A DNA stretch of 28,499 bases. It comes from Acidobacteriaceae bacterium. GTDB lineage: Bacteria; Acidobacteriota; Terriglobia; Terriglobales; Acidobacteriaceae. The translations under genes and the position numbers were made by a program. Where the stretch lies: contig JASHUR010000221.1 of NCBI GenBank assembly GCA_030039895.1, forward strand, positions 1 to 28,499. The letters are read 5' to 3'. This document shows positions 24,423 to 28,499 of the stretch, one piece after another; within the stretch, counting starts at the first letter, position 1, and the number at the start of each line of letters is the position of its first letter. The notes beneath the pieces were generated by a model. It ran no database searches. It was not told where the DNA came from and saw only the letters and a program-made list of their open reading frames with translations.

Positions 24423-24452
24423 TTTGTATTGGTTGCACTCGGTTTCTGTCAA
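24423..24452 (-). promoter_or_regulatory. Promoter of eno
   Basis: Perfect TTGACA (24452-24447), an 18-nt spacer and TACAAA (24428-24423). The expected start lies about 5 nt before the aptamer. Geometry matches the MutS-like operon promoter. Confidence 0.7.
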
Positions 24453-24487
24453 CTATCCGGCTGCCTGCCCGCGATCAACATGATCGC

Positions 24488-25681
24488 TTATTTGGACGAA
24501 AGTTGTATCTGTGCCAGGTCATCGTCTGAGGTAAGAGGGACAGGCGGCATCTTCTCAACTCGTTTTACGCCACACACCCTCTCATACACAGCTATGAGGT
24601 TTTCCTTTTGAGCAGCGAGCGTATAGATACGGTTGGTGGCCAGGACAGCATTGGCCAGGCGCCGTTGCAAAGCGGGATCGAGCACGAGCTGCTTCATAGC
24701 GGCGGCGAGAGCGGCCGAGTTTCCGGGTGACACAAGCAGTCCATTTTGTTCGTTGACAATGAGGTCGGGGACTCCGCCCACGGTGGTTGCGATGACAGGC
24801 ACGCCGAGACTAAGAGCCTCAAGGACCGTGTTGGGAGTGCCTTCAAGGAGGCTGGGCTGGATCATGCAGTTGAAGAGCTGCATCCAGAGGCCGGGATTGC
24901 CGGAGAATCCGGCGAAGTGAATCTTATCGCGCAGGCCGTATTCAGCTGCCTGACGCTCCAGCGACTCCTGCTCGCGCCCATGGCCTACGATGATGAGTCG
25001 AAGCGGAACCTTGTCGCCCAGGATGTCGTTGATCTGGCGGAAGGCGGCGACCATGAAGCGATGGCCCTTTTCTGCGCTGAGCCGTCCGACAGAGCCGAAG
25101 ATGAAGGCGTTGGGAGGAAAGTTGATGTCTGCACGGGTGATGTTTTGGGCCGTTTCCGGGCGCGACCACGGAGGAAGGATGGCGTTTTGCACGACAAAGG
25201 GCATAGGGCGGCCGCGGCGCAGCTTTCCCAATTCCTCTGCCTGCTTGCGGGAGACGCAAACGACGTGCGTAGCGCGCTTGAGGACGAACCGTTCCATTCT
25301 CTCGTAGACGGCGATGCGTAAAGTCTCCGCCGTCCAGCCGCGAAGGAAGCCGATATGCCGGGTTCCGGTCCGGCGCGCGGCGAGGTATCCGACGACATTT
25401 GCCTTGAAGCCGTGCGTGCAGAGCAGAACGCCCTTTCGCTCTTCAAGAATGTGTGCGAGTTCGGAGATGAGGTCGAAACGGGGTCCGCCTTTGAGACACA
25501 CGGTCGGAATGCCGTGCTCCTCGGCACAGCGGAGAATTTCGGGCCATTCAGACAGATCATGGAATGATCCGATCTCCATTTGGTAAGGAGAATCCTGCAT
25601 GGCGAAAGCGTGGTGAAGGATCTGCTTTTCAGGGCCGCCGATCAAATTACTGCCGATCAGATGCAAAACACGCTGCTTCAT
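24488..25681 (-). CDS. GT4-type glycosyltransferase
   Basis: A 397-residue GT-B-fold glycosyltransferase, family 4. Visible are the N-terminal GGPEKQ glycine-rich loop (15-20), GRLSAEKG at 199-206 (donor-phosphate Lys205) and the E-x7-E motif (Glu280/Glu288) within EGTPNTVLEALSLGVPVIAT. These retaining enzymes transfer a sugar from a nucleotide-sugar in polysaccharide or lipid-glycan synthesis. The start at 25681 is chosen because TGGAG lies 6 nt before it; longer in-frame starts give Arg-rich, non-homologous N-termini. The TAA of a possible small upstream gene overlaps the ATG (TAATG). With the UpxY-like gene to the right, an exopolysaccharide role is plausible. Acceptor unknown. Confidence 0.88.
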   Translation of the reverse strand: MKQRVLHLIGSNLIGGPEKQILHHAFAMQDSPYQMEIGSFHDLSEWPEILRCAEEHGIPTVCLKGGPRFDLISELAHILEERKGVLLCTHGFKANVVGYLAARRTGTRHIGFLRGWTAETLRIAVYERMERFVLKRATHVVCVSRKQAEELGKLRRGRPMPFVVQNAILPPWSRPETAQNITRADINFPPNAFIFGSVGRLSAEKGHRFMVAAFRQINDILGDKVPLRLIIVGHGREQESLERQAAEYGLRDKIHFAGFSGNPGLWMQLFNCMIQPSLLEGTPNTVLEALSLGVPVIATTVGGVPDLIVNEQNGLLVSPGNSAALAAAMKQLVLDPALQRRLANAVLATNRIYTLAAQKENLIAVYERVCGVKRVEKMPPVPLTSDDDLAQIQLSSK

Positions 25682-26085
25682 TATTTGCTCCATCCAGTCA
25701 GAAGTTTCGAGCATTGGACTTGCACGGCAGGTAGGGGTTTCGTTTCGAAAAAGAGCAGCGCCTCCGGGGCGAATCCGACTTTGACTTGACGGCGTTTTTC
25801 CCAAAGATGCACGACAGGGTCGACGCCAACGCCTTTTTTGCGAGGCCACGCCACCGGGTGGGATGAGAATGCGGAGCTATACCTAGCGGCGACGATAAGA
25901 ATCCCGGCCTCGTTATTTGCTTCGCCTGTGAGCATTGCAAGACAGGCACTTTGAGTTTGAAGCAAGGGCTGCATGAATTTGACAAACTTTGTAGAGCAAT
26001 CAAAGGGCCAAGTGAGTTGCCGACGGCCGCGAACCATATAGAAATTCACGGGCCAGCCGATGCGGTCTGAAACGTTCTGAGCCAA
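25681..26085 (-). CDS. Uncertain hypothetical protein, 134 aa, coupled to the glycosyltransferase
   Basis: No family recognised. The frame runs from a TTG at 26085 to a TAA that overlaps the glycosyltransferase ATG (TAATG), a typical coupling arrangement. The residue composition is protein-like (GILIVAARYSSAFSSHPV, then VDPVVHLWEKRRQVKVGF) and codon choice resembles its neighbours. Against it are the rare start, the absence of a clear ribosome-binding site and no conserved motif. It could be a remnant of a longer gene. Confidence 0.35.
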   Translation of the reverse strand: MAQNVSDRIGWPVNFYMVRGRRQLTWPFDCSTKFVKFMQPLLQTQSACLAMLTGEANNEAGILIVAARYSSAFSSHPVAWPRKKGVGVDPVVHLWEKRRQVKVGFAPEALLFFETKPLPAVQVQCSKLLTGWSK

Positions 26086-26799
26086 AGGCTTAGTACACCC
26101 AGCGGGGCCAAGTCGAGCGCTTTACAACCCGGGAAGGGCAGCATCCCGCAGGGTATTCTGTTGCGTACTTTTGAGGGATGAACCTGATTGGTGGTACTTT
26201 TACTCAAATCCGCGCAAAAGTCTGCATATCGTCAGGCGCCTTCAGGGCAATGATTTTCCACAGTATTTCGGTGTTGGAGAACGAAGAGGGACGGCGGCGC
26301 AGCTGACGATCACTGGATGAAGGTATAGGACTCTATCCTTCGCAGAAACGGGTCTTATGCGGCATGGCGCTGATAACAAAGGGCAAATCTGTCTGCCTCG
26401 GGCTGAATCCGGGCGAGCGCTGGGCCTTTATGCGCTCAATGTCTGCATCCTTCTGCACATCATCCAGGGCACAAATCCTGCATTTGTGACCCAGGGCACC
26501 TAAAAGGGTGGTTCCGGCGGCTCCGGACGGCGGTAATCCGGGCTATGTGCTTGGATTTTTCCTCAATTCACGTGCTGCTGTAAGGGGCCGGATAGTGGTA
26601 ACCGAGTTGCATAAGCAGTAGTAAACACGCGACAGGCCGAAGGTGCGCAGGGTAGGCGCAGAAGAAATCCGGGACCTGAATTCGAGAATACAAGCTCGAA
26701 GTCGCAGAGGGTGTTAAGGCCGGGTTGTAACCCACAGGGCGAAGCTATGTCCTAACCCCGGCAAATTGATGCAGTTGATATTGCGGAGTGCGGCCTAAG
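26086..26799. other. Long intergenic leader before the UpxY-like gene
   Basis: About 700 bases without a supportable gene, between divergent transcription units. Several GC-rich inverted repeats are present, the best at 26719-26762, but I cannot match them to a known riboswitch or ops element. UpxY/RfaH-like factors often act on such long leaders, so it may be regulatory. Confidence 0.4.
26719..26762 (+). promoter_or_regulatory. Structured leader hairpin before the UpxY-like gene
   Basis: GCCGGGTT (26719-26726) can pair with AACCCCGGC (26754-26762) with one bulge. An alternative small hairpin GGGTT-GT-AACCC lies at 26722-26733, so two mutually exclusive folds are possible. Function is a guess. 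Confidence 0.3.
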
Positions 26800-27408
26800 A
26801 TGCTGATTTCAAATAAGTCGGACCTGGAAAGGAAAGAAGGCAACGTCTGGTGGGCGCTCTACACCCGTCACCAGCACGAGAAGACGATTGCGGAGATGCT
26901 TTCGGCCAAAGGATTCCAGGTGTTTCTGCCCCTATACGAGTCGGAACGGCAGTGGAGGGACAGGGTGAAAAAGCTGTTGCTGCCGCTGTTCCCCTGCTAT
27001 GTGTTCGTTTGCGGAGACCTCGACCGGCGGTTGCAAGCGGTCACTACTCCGGGGGTACACATGGTTCTGTCGCGCGGCGAGCGCGTAGCCCTGATTCCCG
27101 AAGACGAGATAGGGGGAATCCGAAAGGCACTTGAAGAGCGGTGCCGTGTTGAGCCACATCCTTTTTTGAAGTGCGGAGAGCGGGTGAGAGTGACGCGCGG
27201 CTGCCTTGAAGGGATGGAGGGCATTCTGGTTCGCAAGAAAAACCTGTTCCGCCTGGTGCTTTCCGTGAACATGCTGGCGCAATCGGTAGCCGTAGAAGTC
27301 GATATGGCCGATGTGGAGCGCGCAGATGCAGAGGAGCTGCCGGCATTGCCCCTCCCCGGGCAGCGAGAAGGAGATCGAGGTTTTTGCCCTGCGTTTTCTC
27401 AAGCATGA
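26800..27408 (+). CDS. UpxY/RfaH-like transcription antiterminator (NusG paralogue)
   Basis: A 202-residue NusG-family protein. The N-terminal NGN domain is visible in WWALYTRHQHEKTIAEML (17-34), FLPLYESERQWRDR (42-55) and PLFPCYVFV (62-70). A KOW-containing domain follows, with FLKCGERVRVTRG (122-134) and GMEGILVRKKN (138-148). These factors ride on RNA polymerase and prevent early termination in long polysaccharide or secondary-metabolite operons. ATG 26800 with GGAG 11 nt upstream is preferred; an in-frame GTG at 26788 is an alternative. The long structured leader and the adjoining glycosyltransferase suit an exopolysaccharide operon continuing to the right, though the next gene is not a transferase. 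Confidence 0.88.
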   Translation: MLISNKSDLERKEGNVWWALYTRHQHEKTIAEMLSAKGFQVFLPLYESERQWRDRVKKLLLPLFPCYVFVCGDLDRRLQAVTTPGVHMVLSRGERVALIPEDEIGGIRKALEERCRVEPHPFLKCGERVRVTRGCLEGMEGILVRKKNLFRLVLSVNMLAQSVAVEVDMADVERADAEELPALPLPGQREGDRGFCPAFSQA

Positions 27409-27708
27409 AACAGTCAATTCTCTGGAGCGATGTACGGAAATCGTCATGCTGATTTGCAACCGTCATCGCAATCCCAAGAGACCAGCAATGAGAGGTTCGG
27501 CACTCTCGAACAGGTGGCAGAGTCAGTTTGAAAGACCACTCGAAGGTGAAGTTAGCCACAGACCTCCAAAGAAGCAGAACACAAAACGCCGGAGTTTCAG
27601 CCGCCCCGATTTTGCGGTTATTGGGGCCAAGCCCCAAGCCCGGCAAACCCGGCGCCTAAGTTGTCCTTATCATTTCAAGATTTGCAAACCGAGGAGAAGA
27701 GTGAAGCT
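27409..27708. other. 300-base gap with a perfect hairpin
   Basis: No gene supported. TTGGGGC (27621-27627) pairs perfectly with GCCCCAA (27631-27637) over a 3-nt loop. No T-tract follows, so it is not a clear intrinsic terminator. GC-rich repeats (CCCGGC twice) follow. It may be a leader for the next gene. Confidence 0.4.
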
Positions 27709-28386
27709 ATGAATGCCACTTTAGTTATGCCGACGCAATCGGAGAATCACAACGCCGACACCAAAATCAAGAAGACGATCAACAGCATGATTGATGAGCT
27801 TATGGCCTCGCTGCCGGAACTCAGCAGCCTGACCAGCGCCGAACGGCACGGAATCATTGCCAGATACTCCGCTGTCCTTGAAGGGAACTTCATCTACTGG
27901 ATGACCGCAACGCTCCTCGCCGTCAAGTCAGAAGAAGCGCGACCCATTCTGCTTGAGAACCTCCATGAAGAGGTACGCGACGCTCATCCGGCAATGCTGC
28001 GCAGGTTTGCCCTGGCCGCGCATGCATATCCGACTGACACGGAGATGCTCGCTATGCACGAGGACGTGACGAAAATGCGCCTGTTCCTTGGACGCCTTTC
28101 CGGCGTGCAGTCGCTTGCCGCGATGGCCTTTTTTGAGGGTTTCATCCAGAAGTTCATGGCCTATCTGGCCGCTCTTGCCGCGGCTGAAGGGTCGACTGAG
28201 ATGGAATACACCGATGTGCATGGCGTGTGCGACATCGAGCACACCGACGGTCTGTTTCGCGCGCTGGCGCTGGAGTCTGTCGTCAATCCGCTCGATCCCA
28301 AAGAAGACATCCTTGAGGGAGCGACGCTGCTGCGCAACACAATGAAGAGCGCCATCTTCGGTCCAGTGGTTGTTCTTACTGCCTGA
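27709..28386 (+). CDS. Heme-oxygenase-like diiron protein (iron-containing redox enzyme family)
   Basis: A 225-residue all-helical protein resembling the heme-oxygenase-like diiron oxidase/oxygenase (HDO) superfamily. Candidate iron ligands sit at the expected helix positions: Glu58 in LEGNF, Glu87 and His93 in NLHEEVRDAHPAML, Glu143 in FFEGF, and His171, Asp175 and His178 in HGVCDIEH. HDO enzymes cleave C-C or C-N bonds or oxidise amines in natural-product pathways; the substrate here is unknown. ATG 27709 is preferred, with GAGGAG 12 nt upstream; an in-frame TTG at 27661 is possible. It lies downstream of the antiterminator gene and may be read through under its control. Confidence 0.78.
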   Translation: MNATLVMPTQSENHNADTKIKKTINSMIDELMASLPELSSLTSAERHGIIARYSAVLEGNFIYWMTATLLAVKSEEARPILLENLHEEVRDAHPAMLRRFALAAHAYPTDTEMLAMHEDVTKMRLFLGRLSGVQSLAAMAFFEGFIQKFMAYLAALAAAEGSTEMEYTDVHGVCDIEHTDGLFRALALESVVNPLDPKEDILEGATLLRNTMKSAIFGPVVVLTA

Positions 28387-28499
28387 TCCATTCTCCGGGG
28401 GACATCGCAAGTGCAGAGTCAGTGTCCATCCAGACCTGGGGTAGCAGAGGGAGCGGGATACTTCGCCGTTCCCGGTGCGTACCTTCATACGGTGCTGCA

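Overview
The window looks like chromosomal DNA from a soil or rhizosphere Acidobacteriota (Terriglobia-like). This is an inference from gene content: a tandem DUF507 pair, a secreted DUF1800/DUF1501 pair with IPT/TIG domains, and an UpxY-type NusG paralogue. No 16S rRNA gene is present to confirm it.

Layout. The left end (1-2626) is housekeeping: a partial recJ and a small conserved gene on the minus strand, two overlapping DUF507 genes on the plus strand, and a tRNA-Glu(CTC). A gene-poor stretch (2627-3555) follows. Then come a large DUF1800 lipoprotein and a Tat-exported DUF1501 protein (3556-7837), and a second gene-poor stretch (7838-8360). The right end (24488-28499) holds a GT4 glycosyltransferase, an RfaH/UpxY-like antiterminator and a heme-oxygenase-like diiron protein, which suggests the edge of an exopolysaccharide or secondary-metabolism region.

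The centre (about 8.36-24.45 kb) is the notable part. It reads as one large fluoride-response locus. I find five separate fluoride (crcB-motif) riboswitches. They precede (1) a metallophosphoesterase / HEAT-like protein / dynamin-like GTPase operon on the plus strand; (2) ppa (inorganic pyrophosphatase) plus a small P-loop ATPase; (3) a translationally coupled pair of MutS-like ATPases; (4) a six-gene unit of dynamin-like GTPase, crcB fluoride channel, Cys/His-cluster protein, double DUF190, DUF190 and a second dynamin-like GTPase; and (5) eno (enolase). Enolase and pyrophosphatase are classic fluoride-inhibited metalloenzymes, and CrcB/Fluc exports fluoride, so the assignment is coherent.

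What is new to me is how much uncharacterised machinery sits under the same control: three divergent bacterial dynamin-like GTPases, two MutS-core ATPases lacking mismatch-recognition domains and carrying Asn in place of the Walker B Asp, three DUF190 domains, and a Cys/His domain found both alone and fused to one of the GTPases. I propose, as inference, a fluoride-inducible membrane-remodelling or membrane-repair and NTPase module that works beside export and target overproduction.

The expression platforms differ. ppa and the phosphoesterase operon have terminator-type platforms. The mutS-like and first dynamin genes have Shine-Dalgarno-sequestering hairpins. At eno the hairpin lies far from the enolase start and instead covers the Shine-Dalgarno of a possible 23-codon leader ORF. 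Near-consensus promoters (TTGACA with an 18-nt spacer) lie just upstream of the eno and mutS-like aptamers.
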